A stretch of DNA of 64,000 bases, taken from NCBI GenBank assembly GCA_017395365.1, contig JAFPUN010000016.1:1-64000 (forward strand), given 5' to 3'. The DNA comes from Bacteroidales bacterium (GTDB taxonomy: Bacteria; Bacteroidota; Bacteroidia; Bacteroidales; F082). This document shows positions 35,185-41,960 of this stretch, in pieces; position 1 is the first letter of the stretch; each line of letters begins with the position of its first letter. The notes beneath the pieces are model-generated. The model ran no database searches, was not told the origin of the DNA, and worked only from the letters and a program-made list of their open reading frames with translations. Position numbers and translations under genes: made by a program.

Positions 35185-35273
35185 GGAGAGGTGGGTGAGT
35201 GGCTGAAACCAACAGTTTGCTAAACTGTCGTATCCAGCAATGGGTACCGGGGGTTCGAATCCCCCCTTCTCCG
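35185..35273 (+). tRNA. tRNA-Ser (GCT)
   Basis: 89 nt. Acceptor arms GGAGAGG and CTTCTCC, discriminator G, anticodon arm ACAGT-ttGCTaa-ACTGT, long variable arm and T-arm GGGGGTTCGAATCCCCC. CCA is not encoded. Confidence 0.96.
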
Positions 35274-35283
35274 CGAAAGAAAG

Positions 35284-35311
35284 AAGACGATGGTTGCATC
35301 GTCTTTTTTTT
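35284..35311 (+). terminator. terminator between the two tRNAs
   Basis: AAGACGATG-gttg-CATCGTCTT plus a T-run. It should end most tRNA-Ser transcripts before tRNA-Pro, unless tRNA processing outpaces it. Confidence 0.75.
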
Positions 35312-35386
35312 CGGGGTATGGCGCAGTCCGGCTAGCGCACCTGCTTTGGGAGCAGGGGGTCGAAGGTTCGAATCCTTTTGCCCCGA
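35312..35386 (+). tRNA. tRNA-Pro (TGG)
   Basis: 75 nt. Acceptor arms CGGGGTA and TGCCCCG, discriminator A, anticodon arm CCTGC-ttTGGga-GCAGG, T-arm with GGTTCGAATCC. CCA is not encoded. Its 3' end borders the accessory block and is a typical integration target. Confidence 0.95.
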
Positions 35387-35453
35387 CTTGAAAATCAAGG
35401 AGTTACAAGCGATTGTGACCCCTTTTTTTTGCCCATTTCAAAAAACAGGACAC

Positions 35454-35537
35454 AAAAAGGACACGCTTTTTCGAAACATCTCCTATCGTTTTCTTATACT
35501 TTTTCGTAAATCCCCTGCCAAAAAGGACACGCTTTTT
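35454..35537. repeat. direct repeats AAAAAGGACACGCTTTTT
   Basis: Two identical 18-bp copies at 35454-35471 and 35520-35537, with a partial AGGACAC at 35447-35453. They start 68 bp after tRNA-Pro. They could be arm-type integrase sites; no integrase gene is in the window. Confidence 0.75.
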
Positions 35538-35540
35538 ACA

Positions 35541-35577
35541 AAAAAATAAAAAAAGCCGCCCCCGAAAGGACGGCTTT
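35541..35577 (-). terminator. terminator of a short minus-strand unit
   Basis: Stem AAAGCCGtCC/GGgCGGCTTT with a long T-run on the minus strand, 40 nt beyond the box at 35615-35622. Confidence 0.8.
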
Positions 35578-35610
35578 CACGCAAATATAAGTTGCTCATG
35601 TCTACTGAGC
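35545..35610 (-). ncRNA. putative short transcript, unnamed
   Basis: A TATTTTTG box and a strong terminator bracket about 65 nt. A possible short peptide, MSNLYLRESRPFGGGFF, starts at 35599 and runs into the terminator stem. It could be a small RNA or a leader; no known family recognised. Confidence 0.35.
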
Positions 35611-35614
35611 GATG

Positions 35615-35622
35615 CAAAAATA
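35615..35622 (-). promoter_or_regulatory. TAnnTTTG box
   Basis: TATTTTTG on the minus strand, followed by a short unit ending at 35541. Confidence 0.5.
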
Positions 35623-35714
35623 CAACTTTTTTGATTCCCACAACTATTTCTATAGTGGGTTGCGTTTTACTGCTTCTCCTCCACTTCTCCCCCAGCTGGA
35701 GCCTGACTGACTGA

Positions 35715-35925
35715 CAAAGGCTGCGGGGCAAAAAGCTTCCCCACCGGGGACGGGCTTCTCCCGCAGCCTTTGGCAGGCAGGCAGCCCATCCGAATCCCTT
35801 ACATTGACAGAACTGAACGACAAAGACCGAGCGAGAAAACGCAAACCCACTATTAGCCGAAGGCGGACAAAGGTTGCGGCTGGCCAGCTTCCTAAAAGAT
35901 GCGACACCTACCCCCGCAACCTTTG
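35715..35925. repeat. paired long-armed hairpins
   Basis: CAAAGGCTGCGGG...CCCGCAGCCTTTG (35715-35772) and CAAAGGTTGCGG...CCGCAACCTTTG (35868-35925) share arm sequence, loop size (32-34 nt) and an AGCTTCC in the loop. The intervening 95 nt hold no convincing gene. Together with 35390-35540 this accounts for the 577-bp gap before the next gene. Confidence 0.85.
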
Positions 35926-35963
35926 GCCGACTGAGGATTAATTAAAAAAGGAGAAGGCCTCCA

Positions 35964-36440
35964 TCAGGAGACCCTCACCATCTTGATTACAATTACTATT
36001 GCAGTGATGATGACAGCCAGCAACACTATCACCATACCGAGGAGGAACCACATGAAAGCGGGCGGCTTCTTCTTCTCAGGAGCCGCCTCGATGACGACTT
36101 GCTGATAGTGCAGCGTGTCGGAATAATGGATGGGTTCCTGCTCTGCCTCGTAGGTGACTGTGAGGCTGTCATCGGTGGCCGTCGCCGTGAAGGTGCCCTG
36201 CTCCGTCTGGATCTTGACGGCTTGGCCGTCAAGCAGCGGAGCAAGAGGCATCACGGCGGTATCGGCCAAGGGTGGCAATTCGATAAAGGTGTCGATGGGA
36301 TGCGCCTGGACGCTCAGCAGCTCCGGGCATTGCTCCGTGATGCGACGGATGCGACGCTGAGCGCGGCGCTTCGCATCGCAGGCGCATAATACCAACGACA
36401 CCGACAACACAAGGAAGAGGGTGAAAAGTCGCGTCTTCAT
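35964..36440 (-). CDS. lipoprotein with C-terminal TM helix, spanin-like
   Basis: 158 aa. Lipobox SLVLCAC at about residue 20, a basic stretch (KRRAQRRIRR), a periplasmic beta-rich segment and one C-terminal TM helix (FMWFLLGMVIVLLAVIITAI). A lipoprotein N-terminus with a TM C-terminus is the layout of unimolecular spanins that fuse inner and outer membranes during phage lysis. That analogy, plus the endolysin-like peptidase nearby, is the only basis for the call. Last gene of the six-gene minus-strand run. Confidence 0.55.
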   Translation of the reverse strand: MKTRLFTLFLVLSVSLVLCACDAKRRAQRRIRRITEQCPELLSVQAHPIDTFIELPPLADTAVMPLAPLLDGQAVKIQTEQGTFTATATDDSLTVTYEAEQEPIHYSDTLHYQQVVIEAAPEKKKPPAFMWFLLGMVIVLLAVIITAIVIVIKMVRVS

Positions 36441-36443
36441 GGC

Positions 36444-36704
36444 TTACAGGTTTTCGATGAGCTGTTTCAGTTCGGCGTTCTCCAGCGTCAGCTGGGCGAC
36501 CTGAGCCGAAAGCCCGACGATCTCCCGTCGGGCCTCGGTAAGCTCGGAATAGACGCGCTTGTTTTCCTCGACCAGGTTGAAGATGGTCTGCTGCATCTCC
36601 CGGATGGTGCGGTTCTGGCGCAGCCGCGTAGCGGCGAGCCAGGAGGCCACACCCGTGATGGGTGCCAACAGCAGCGAAGTCCATTCAAAGATGCTCATGG
36701 CCAT
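36444..36704 (-). CDS. small TM/coiled-coil protein, holin-like or spanin-partner-like
   Basis: 86 aa. One N-terminal TM helix (WTSLLLAPITGVASWLAA) is followed by a coiled coil (TIREMQQTIFNLVEENKRVY then heptads to the C-terminus). No family name recognised. Its size and position, 3 nt before the spanin-like gene and 6 nt after a DUF6266 gene, fit a lysis cassette, but it could equally be a structural protein. Confidence 0.55.
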   Translation of the reverse strand: MAMSIFEWTSLLLAPITGVASWLAATRLRQNRTIREMQQTIFNLVEENKRVYSELTEARREIVGLSAQVAQLTLENAELKQLIENL

Positions 36705-36710
36705 ACGGAT

Positions 36711-37394
36711 TTACTTGCCGACTTTGCGGCCAACCTTCTCGGCGCGGGTCTTGATGATGAAAGACCCAAAGCCTCTCAAATAGACATTCTCACCCGAAGC
36801 GGCATAGGTCAGGTAGAAGCGGACGCTGTCTCCCTGCTCTGCCCAGTTGCCGACAGGCACCGAAACACCCATGCTGGGGTCGGTGACATCGGTGTTGAAA
36901 ACGCCGATCTTCTTTTGGGTGATGTTGTAGGCAACCGCGATGAAGTTGGCTGCTGCGGGCTTGCCGATGCTTTCGGCAGCGGCAGCCTCGGCATAGATAT
37001 CCAACACATCGTCGGTGACAGTGACCATGCTCTCGAGCATCGGCGAGTCGATGCGTTCACCGTTGCCGATGCCCTCCAGCGTGGAGAGGTCGACGGACTT
37101 CACGTCGTCCACGACGGCAGCGGCGGCAGCCAGCTGGCGAGTGAGCATGTTGCGACGGGTCATGCCACGAGTGGCAGACGGAAACAGGGACTGCAGCTGC
37201 TCATCGCTGAGTTGAGCGACGAGCCCATGTAGCTCCTTGAAGAAGGCGCGCTGCTGAAGCTGTGCAGCGGTCTTCGGGTTCTTGTGGGACTGGGCGAGGC
37301 CACGCATGTAGCTGATGCCGTTCCACGAGGCACCGATGACGGTGCCGACTTTACCTCTGAATCCTCCGAGGATTCCTTGCTTGATTTTTCCCAT
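36711..37394 (-). CDS. DUF6266 family protein, copy A
   Basis: 227 aa. It starts with the shared MGKIKQGILGGFRGKVGTVI block, then SWNGISYMRGL and a KNPKTAAQLQQRAFF segment. A helical N-terminal part is followed by an Ig-like beta domain at about 100-220. Copies B, C and D have the same layout. Function unknown. The shared leader AACCCCTAAA...ATGGG precedes it. The 5' ~110 bp is much more conserved among copies than the rest. Confidence 0.85.
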   Translation of the reverse strand: MGKIKQGILGGFRGKVGTVIGASWNGISYMRGLAQSHKNPKTAAQLQQRAFFKELHGLVAQLSDEQLQSLFPSATRGMTRRNMLTRQLAAAAAVVDDVKSVDLSTLEGIGNGERIDSPMLESMVTVTDDVLDIYAEAAAAESIGKPAAANFIAVAYNITQKKIGVFNTDVTDPSMGVSVPVGNWAEQGDSVRFYLTYAASGENVYLRGFGSFIIKTRAEKVGRKVGK

Positions 37395-37425
37395 GATCTT
37401 TAAGTTTTAGGGGTTAGACATTAGG

Positions 37426-38100
37426 TTAGTTGTTCTTTTTGGGTGGACGAGCCGGACGATTGACCACGCCCAACGTTCCGAAGCCGACGAGCGGTATCTT
37501 CTTGCCCGTGCTGAGCATGAAGCCGACATATTCATCGGAGCCGATGCCGTAGGCAGCGGATTCGCAGCTGAAGGACTGCTCACCGGATGCGCCGATGGTG
37601 ACGGTGGAATGCACGAGGAAGATTTTCTTCCGTGTGACATTGGCCACAAAGATGGTTGGGTACTCGTCCGCGTGGGCGGTGCGCCAATCGTTCTCCTTGT
37701 TCCAAGTGATGTTGAGGCTGGAGCGCGAAGCGGTGACAGTGACATCGGGCAGGTCTGCCGTGGGTGCGTTGCCGATGGTGCCAAGGTTGGCCAGGTCGAC
37801 GTGCTTAGCACCCTCTTCCATGACTGGAAGAGCGGCAAGCTGCTTGACCATCGCATTGCGGCGGGACATCTCTTTCTCAGGATTGGGAAAGAGGAAGCGA
37901 AGCTGCTCGTAGGTCAGCTGGCCGACGAGATCCTGGACTTCAGCGAAGAAGGCGCGCTGCGCCTGTTGCGCTGAGGTCTTCGGGTTCTTAATTGATTGAG
38001 GAAGGCCTCGCATGTAGGCGATGCCGTTCCATGAGGCACCGATGACGGTGCCGACTTTACCTTTGAATCCTCCGAGGATTCCCTGTTTGATTTTTCCCAT
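37426..38100 (-). CDS. DUF6266 family protein, copy B
   Basis: 224 aa. N-terminal block MGKIKQGILGGFKGKVGTVI and SWNGIAYMRGLPQS; later LNITWNKENDWRTAHADEYP, TIFVANVTRKKIFLV and KIPLVGFGTLGVV. The second half aligns with copies C and D (VANVT..., G.SGEQSF, GFMLSTG), suggesting a common beta-sandwich. It lies 31 nt upstream of copy A. Function unknown. Confidence 0.85.
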   Translation of the reverse strand: MGKIKQGILGGFKGKVGTVIGASWNGIAYMRGLPQSIKNPKTSAQQAQRAFFAEVQDLVGQLTYEQLRFLFPNPEKEMSRRNAMVKQLAALPVMEEGAKHVDLANLGTIGNAPTADLPDVTVTASRSSLNITWNKENDWRTAHADEYPTIFVANVTRKKIFLVHSTVTIGASGEQSFSCESAAYGIGSDEYVGFMLSTGKKIPLVGFGTLGVVNRPARPPKKNN

Positions 38101-38114
38101 AGCTTTAGTGTTTT

Positions 38115-38885
38115 TTAGGGTTGAGTTTTCTTTGATTCAGCTTGCGGACTTGGTAGGGACTTGGTAGGGAGCGGGTCAGGACCAGAATCGGGCTGTTTTT
38201 CCGTCCCTGAGGACTTCGTTTTCTTGGGCGGGAATGGCGGGCGTTTGGTTACGCCGAGAGTGCCAAATCCGACCTTTGCACCGCCTTGGCCAGTGGCGAA
38301 CATGAATCCTGAGAATTCGTCGCGGGAATCGCCGTAAGGCTTCCCGACGACCTCGAAGGATTGTTTGCCAGAGGCTCCCAGCGGAACGCTGGAGGCGATT
38401 AGGAACAACCTCTGCTGCGTGATGTTGGCCACACAGATGACTGGATAGTCGTCTGGGTGCTGTTCGCGGTAGTAGGTCACGCCGTCCCAAGAGATTTTAA
38501 GGCCTTCCCTTCCGTAGGCGACCGTGACCGCCGGAAGGTCGGTCACGGGAGCGTTGCCGAGGGTGGTCATGCTGTCGAGGTCGACGGTCTTTGACTTGTC
38601 GACGAGGACAGCGTAGGAAGCCAGCTGCTTGACGAGCAGGTTTCTGCGAGTCATGCCTTTTGGCTTCCGTGGGTAGATGAACTCTAGATCCTCGTTGGAT
38701 AGGGACATGGAGAGCGCCACAAGCTCCTTGAAATAGCCTTGGCGCATCGCCTTGGCTCCTGAGCGGTCCTTCTTGTTGGACTGCGGCAGGCCTTTCATGT
38801 AGAAGATGCCATTCCAATAGGAGCCTACGACGGTGCCGACCTTGCCCCTGAATCCTCCGAGGATGCCTTGCTTGATTTTTCCCAT
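38115..38885 (-). CDS. DUF6266 family protein, copy C, with Pro-rich tail
   Basis: 256 aa from the ATG that matches the other copies; the frame is open to 38954, but the extra codons are the hairpin terminator of copy D. It keeps MGKIKQGILGGFRGKVGTVV, KISWDGVTYYREQHPDDYP and VICVANITQQRLFL. It differs by a C-terminal extension of about 30 residues rich in Pro, Ser, Lys and Gln (DSGPDPLPTKSLPSPQ). It lies 14 nt upstream of copy B. Function unknown. Confidence 0.85.
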   Translation of the reverse strand: MGKIKQGILGGFRGKVGTVVGSYWNGIFYMKGLPQSNKKDRSGAKAMRQGYFKELVALSMSLSNEDLEFIYPRKPKGMTRRNLLVKQLASYAVLVDKSKTVDLDSMTTLGNAPVTDLPAVTVAYGREGLKISWDGVTYYREQHPDDYPVICVANITQQRLFLIASSVPLGASGKQSFEVVGKPYGDSRDEFSGFMFATGQGGAKVGFGTLGVTKRPPFPPKKTKSSGTEKQPDSGPDPLPTKSLPSPQAESKKTQP

Positions 38886-38919
38886 AACGCGTTTAGTGTT
38901 TGAGGGTTGATGTGTTTTC

Positions 38920-38948
38920 AAAAAAAGCCGCCCGACTGGACGGCTTTT
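38920..38948 (-). terminator. terminator between DUF6266 copies D and C
   Basis: AAAAGCCGtCC-agtc-GGgCGGCTTTT with a T-run on the minus strand. The stem is nearly the same as that at 35541-35577. Partial read-through would make copy D the most abundant. Confidence 0.75.
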
Positions 38949-38970
38949 CGACATTCATCCCGAAAAAGGC

Positions 38971-39642
38971 TTAGTCGCGCTTCTTGGGTCTGGCGGGACG
39001 CTTGGTGACGATCATCGTGCCGAAGCCGACCAGCGGCACCTTCCCACCCGTGGCGAGCATGAAGCCGCTGAAGGTGTCTTCGGCTTCGCCGTAGGCGGCC
39101 AGGCCGACATTGAAGGACTGGGAACCAGTCGTGCCGATGGTGGCGGTGGAAGGCACAAGATAGACCTTCTTCTTGGTGACATTGGCCACGAAGATGACGG
39201 GGTACTCGTCGCCGTGCTCAGCACGGAAGGCGGCAGCACCGTCCCAAGAGATGGTCAGGTTCTCGCCAGCGGCGGCGATGGCCACATCCGGCAGCGTGTC
39301 CGTCGGCGCGTTGCCGATGGAGTTGAGATTGCCTAGGTCGACGCTCTTGGTGTCGCCGTCGACGGTGGCGACAGCGGTGAGCTGCTTGACCAGGACGTTG
39401 TGGCGGGTCATGCCGCTGATGTTCTCAGGGAACAAGAACTTCATCTGTTCGTCCGAGAGCTGGCCAGCGATGTCCAGCACTTCTTTGAAGAAGGCGCGCT
39501 GCTTGGTTTGCTCTGCGGTCTTCGGGTTCTTGTGGGACTGGGCGAGGCCACGCATGTAGCTGATGCCGTTCCACGAGGCACCAATGACGGTACCGACTTT
39601 GCCTCTGAATCCTCCAAGGATTCCTTGCTTGATTTTACCCAT
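38971..39642 (-). CDS. DUF6266 family protein, copy D (promoter-proximal)
   Basis: 223 aa. MGKIKQGILGGFRGKVGTVI start, SWNGISYMRGLAQSHKNPKT, then TISWDGAAAFRAEHGDEYPV and IFVANVTKKKVYLV. The N-terminal 40 residues are nearly identical to copy A. It is first in the run, downstream of a clear promoter with a ~125-nt leader, and followed by a terminator, so it may be expressed above the rest. Function unknown. Confidence 0.85.
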   Translation of the reverse strand: MGKIKQGILGGFRGKVGTVIGASWNGISYMRGLAQSHKNPKTAEQTKQRAFFKEVLDIAGQLSDEQMKFLFPENISGMTRHNVLVKQLTAVATVDGDTKSVDLGNLNSIGNAPTDTLPDVAIAAAGENLTISWDGAAAFRAEHGDEYPVIFVANVTKKKVYLVPSTATIGTTGSQSFNVGLAAYGEAEDTFSGFMLATGGKVPLVGFGTMIVTKRPARPKKRD

Positions 39643-39772
39643 GATAATAGAATTTTAGGGGTTAATAAATAGGTTAATTACAGGCCGCAGCCGTCATGGG
39701 TAGAGAAGCAGATCATAATCTTTATATTGTTTTTCCTCTGCAGCTCAGGCTCCTATCTTGGCAGCGGCTGGG

Positions 39773-39780
39773 CAAAAATA
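39773..39780 (-). promoter_or_regulatory. TAnnTTTG promoter of the DUF6266 run
   Basis: TATTTTTG on the minus strand, divergent from the box at 39867. Confidence 0.7.
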
Positions 39781-39866
39781 GCATAGAAAAGACTGAAACG
39801 GCTTGTTTTCTATTGTTTTGCTTGATATTGCTTCTTTGAGGGCGGGTTTTATCGTGTTTCTTGGTA

Positions 39867-39874
39867 TATTTTTG
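39867..39874 (+). promoter_or_regulatory. TAnnTTTG promoter of the nuclease/peptidase pair
   Basis: TATTTTTG, 28 nt before the nuclease ATG at 39903. Confidence 0.7.
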
Positions 39875-39902
39875 CATCGTTTTAACTCAAAACAATAAGA
39901 TT

Positions 39903-40493
39903 ATGAAGAAATTTTTGATGGTGGTGGCTGCTCTCCTTATGCTTTCCTGCAGCTGCCGGAACGAAGTGACGGAAAGCAGCCGCGCAGCGGCAAGTGTAAC
40001 GAAATGCCTATCAGGGCGCGACACCATCGGTGTCGTGCTGAACGTGAGCCGAGTCATCGATGGCGACACGTTTGAGGGTCGTTTGGATAACGGCGGGAAC
40101 CCGGGCGTTAATCCGTGGATGGTGCAGCTCACGAAGATTGTGGTCCGCATCAACGGCATCGATGCGCCTGAGCGCGGACAATGGTACGGGGATGTGTCCA
40201 CGCTGCATCTGCAGTGGCTCATCAGCGGGAAGGCCGTAGGCCTGAAGCTGAAGCAAAAGGATTCTTACGGGCGATGGATAGCGACGGCCTATTTAGATGG
40301 CGTAGACATCGGCGCGGAGATGCTGAAGGAGGGTTTAGCCTGGCATTATAAGGAGCACGACAGCAATCCTCGCTACGCTCAGCTGGAAGCTGAGGCGAAG
40401 CAAGCCGGACGCGGCTTGTGGAGCGATGACCGGGCCGTTCCCCCTTGGGAATGGCGACACATGAGCAAGTACGAGCGCGATGGTTACAGATAA
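39903..40493 (+). CDS. SNase-family (thermonuclease) lipoprotein
   Basis: 196 aa. Lipobox MLSCSC; mature OB-fold nuclease with VSRVIDGDTFEGRL, VVRINGIDAPERGQ, KDSYGRWIATAYLDG and a GRGLWSDD end. Catalytic-type Arg, Glu and Asp residues are present. It would degrade nucleic acid outside the cytoplasm, Ca2+-dependent as in the family. The frame is open from 39861, but the ATG at 39903 follows the promoter and starts the signal peptide. It shares a divergent control region with the DUF6266 run. Confidence 0.88.
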   Translation: MKKFLMVVAALLMLSCSCRNEVTESSRAAASVTKCLSGRDTIGVVLNVSRVIDGDTFEGRLDNGGNPGVNPWMVQLTKIVVRINGIDAPERGQWYGDVSTLHLQWLISGKAVGLKLKQKDSYGRWIATAYLDGVDIGAEMLKEGLAWHYKEHDSNPRYAQLEAEAKQAGRGLWSDDRAVPPWEWRHMSKYERDGYR

Positions 40494-40504
40494 GGAGGTG
40501 CGAG

Positions 40505-40867
40505 ATGGAACTGTCGGAATTATCGAAGAAGCGGCTGGAGGGCGTGGATGAACGCCTGAAGGCCATCGTGATTGAGTGCGCTGCTCGCTGCCTCTTCCCT
40601 TTCAACGTGTCCGAGGGGCTGCGCTCCGTTGAGCAGCAGCGCGAATATGTGAGGCAGGGCAAGTCGCGGACGATGAACAGCAAGCACCTCACAGGAAAAG
40701 CGGTAGATCTCTATCCGCTGAGCATGGACAGGAAACAGGTGGACTGGTCCAGGTTCGAGGAGCTGGCAGACCTGATGTTTCAGGTGGCTAGTGAGCTGGA
40801 TACCGAAATCGTCTGGGGTGGCCATTGGAAGACATTCGTCGACAAGTGCCATTTCGAGCTTCGATGA
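40505..40867 (+). CDS. M15-family peptidase, endolysin-like
   Basis: 120 aa. VanY/phage L-alanyl-D-glutamate peptidase pattern: SEGLRSVEQQREYVRQGKS, NSKHLTGKAVDLYPL, WGGHWKTFVDKCHFEL; Zn ligands are H and D in KHLTGKAVD and H in CHFEL. No signal peptide, as in phage lysins that need a holin. It lies 11 nt after the nuclease gene on the same transcript. The ATG at 40505 is chosen because the longer frame overlaps the nuclease. Confidence 0.85.
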   Translation: MELSELSKKRLEGVDERLKAIVIECAARCLFPFNVSEGLRSVEQQREYVRQGKSRTMNSKHLTGKAVDLYPLSMDRKQVDWSRFEELADLMFQVASELDTEIVWGGHWKTFVDKCHFELR

Positions 40868-40870
40868 CTC

Positions 40871-41016
40871 GGGACGCGGGACTGCGGGACGCGGGACTGA
40901 CTCCTCCGGCCTGCGGCCACCTCCTCAAAGAGGAGGACACCCCATAAATTAATTAAGTATCATTTTTTTCATTTTGTTACGGAAAGCTCCCGAGAAAATT
41001 TTCAAGGGAGCTTTCT
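40871..41016. repeat. tandem GGGACGCGGGACTG units and hairpins
   Basis: Two 15-bp units at 40871-40900, then CCTCCTC-aaa-GAGGAGG (40920-40936), then GAAAGCTCCC...GGGAGCTTTC (40982-41015), which may terminate the peptidase transcript. The 427-bp gap to arsR otherwise holds only the repeat and promoter listed separately. Confidence 0.7.
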
Positions 41017-41130
41017 ATTTCTCTCTCTGAAGGAAAGAGACGATTGCGCGAAATGCAGACAACGAGGTGGTTAAAAAAGCAAGTTCCCTAACGGCAAACG
41101 GAGACCCGCTTCGGCGGGGCGTAGTTTATT

Positions 41131-41174
41131 TAGGGGCTTGGCTTTTTTAAGCACCGCACCCATAGAAGGACACA
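41131..41174. repeat. 44-bp direct repeat, left copy
   Basis: Starts TAGGGGCTTGGC and ends AGAAGGACACA. One mismatch (41157) to the copy at 44093-44136; the two enclose the arsenic operon. Bases 41137-41155 also form an imperfect inverted repeat with 41066-41083. Confidence 0.9.
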
Positions 41175-41210
41175 ATTCCGCGACTTGGGGGAATGCTTGC
41201 GTTGTGGAAT

Positions 41211-41218
41211 TATCTTTG
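41211..41218 (+). promoter_or_regulatory. TAnnTTTG promoter of the ars operon
   Basis: TATCTTTG, followed 9 nt later by the ArsR operator. Confidence 0.75.
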
Positions 41219-41226
41219 TAAAAATT

Positions 41227-41244
41227 GTTCGTAAAAGTACGAAC
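41227..41244. promoter_or_regulatory. ArsR operator 1
   Basis: GTTCGTaaaagtACGAAC, perfect 6-bp arms at the expected transcription start. A second site with the same half-site is at 41643-41664. Confidence 0.75.
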
Positions 41245-41294
41245 ATATCAAAATAATGTGTAGTTTTGCTGCCGATAACAAAGGACAAACGAAC

Positions 41295-41621
41295 ATGGAA
41301 AAGCAGGAATACACTGACAAACAAGTCCGTATGGCACGCTACGCGAAAGCGTTGGGCAATCCAGCACGCATCGCCATCATGAACTTCTTGGCCAAGCAGG
41401 ACACTTGCTTCTTCGGCGAGATTCACGAGCAGCTGCCCATCGCCAAGGCGACGGCCTCGCAACACCTTTCTGAGCTGAAGGATGCAGGCCTCATCCAAGG
41501 CGAAATCATCCCGCCCAAGGTCAAGTATTGCATCAACGAGGAAAACTGGGATGAGGCCAAGCTGCTCTTCGGCGAGTTCTTCGGGCAGTGCATCTGCAAG
41601 AAAAAAAGCTGCTGTGGATAA
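41295..41621 (+). CDS. arsR: ArsR-family transcriptional repressor
   Basis: 108 aa winged helix: LGNPARIAIMNFLAKQ, FGEIHEQLPIAKATASQHLS and ELKDAGLIQGEI. The classic metal box of E. coli ArsR is not present at helix 3, where only C38 occurs; instead the C-terminus carries C99, C101, C106 and C107 (QCICKKKSCCG), the likely As(III) site. It should release the two GTTCGTA operators when metalloid binds. The ATG at 41295 is downstream of the operator; the upstream in-frame start at 41256 is less likely. Confidence 0.9.
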   Translation: MEKQEYTDKQVRMARYAKALGNPARIAIMNFLAKQDTCFFGEIHEQLPIAKATASQHLSELKDAGLIQGEIIPPKVKYCINEENWDEAKLLFGEFFGQCICKKKSCCG

Positions 41622-41642
41622 CAGTGCTTTTTTTTGCTTTCT

Positions 41643-41664
41643 ATGTTCGTAGTTTTACGAACAT
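41643..41664. promoter_or_regulatory. ArsR operator 2
   Basis: Perfect inverted repeat ATGTTCGTA/TACGAACAT with a 4-nt centre, between arsR and arsE. Same half-site as operator 1. No TAnnTTTG box lies beside it. Confidence 0.7.
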
Positions 41665-41704
41665 TAAACAGATAGTATATGTCAAACTTAAACACAAGAA
41701 GAAA

Positions 41705-41941
41705 ATGAAAATCACAGTTCTGGGAACAGGATGTTCCAAATGCAAGTCGCTGTACTCGACGGTGCAGCAGGTTGTTGAAGAGATGGGCGTTGAGGCCGAA
41801 GTGGTCAAACAGGAGGACATGATGGAGATCATGAAGTACAATGTGATGACCCTTCCCGCCCTCGTCATCGACGAAAAGGTGGTGGCCAAAGGCGCCATGA
41901 ACGCCAACCAAGTACGCGAAGCAATTCAAAAGGCATTGTAA
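41705..41941 (+). CDS. ArsE-like small thioredoxin-fold protein
   Basis: 78 aa, TM0996-type glutaredoxin-like protein: VLGTGCSKCKSLYSTVQQVV with a CSKC redox motif, and LPALVIDEKVVAKG. In Bacteroides vulgatus an arsE-arsF-arsG set is known in an arsenic operon, and the order here is the same, so ArsE is the likely identity. Probably a thiol-redox partner. The ATG at 41705 lies after operator 2; the longer frame overlaps arsR. Confidence 0.82.
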   Translation: MKITVLGTGCSKCKSLYSTVQQVVEEMGVEAEVVKQEDMMEIMKYNVMTLPALVIDEKVVAKGAMNANQVREAIQKAL

Positions 41942-41960
41942 ATCAAAACTCTTAAGCATC

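Noticed and set aside
35650-35907. 85-aa frame over the twin hairpins
   Set aside because: The hairpin pairing explains the sequence better; no signal peptide, domain or start context.
38886-38954. N-terminal extension of DUF6266 copy C
   Set aside because: It is the read-through of the upstream terminator hairpin; the family start is at 38885.
40982-41015. Riboswitch upstream of arsR
   Set aside because: Only a simple stem is present; the ArsR operators explain regulation.
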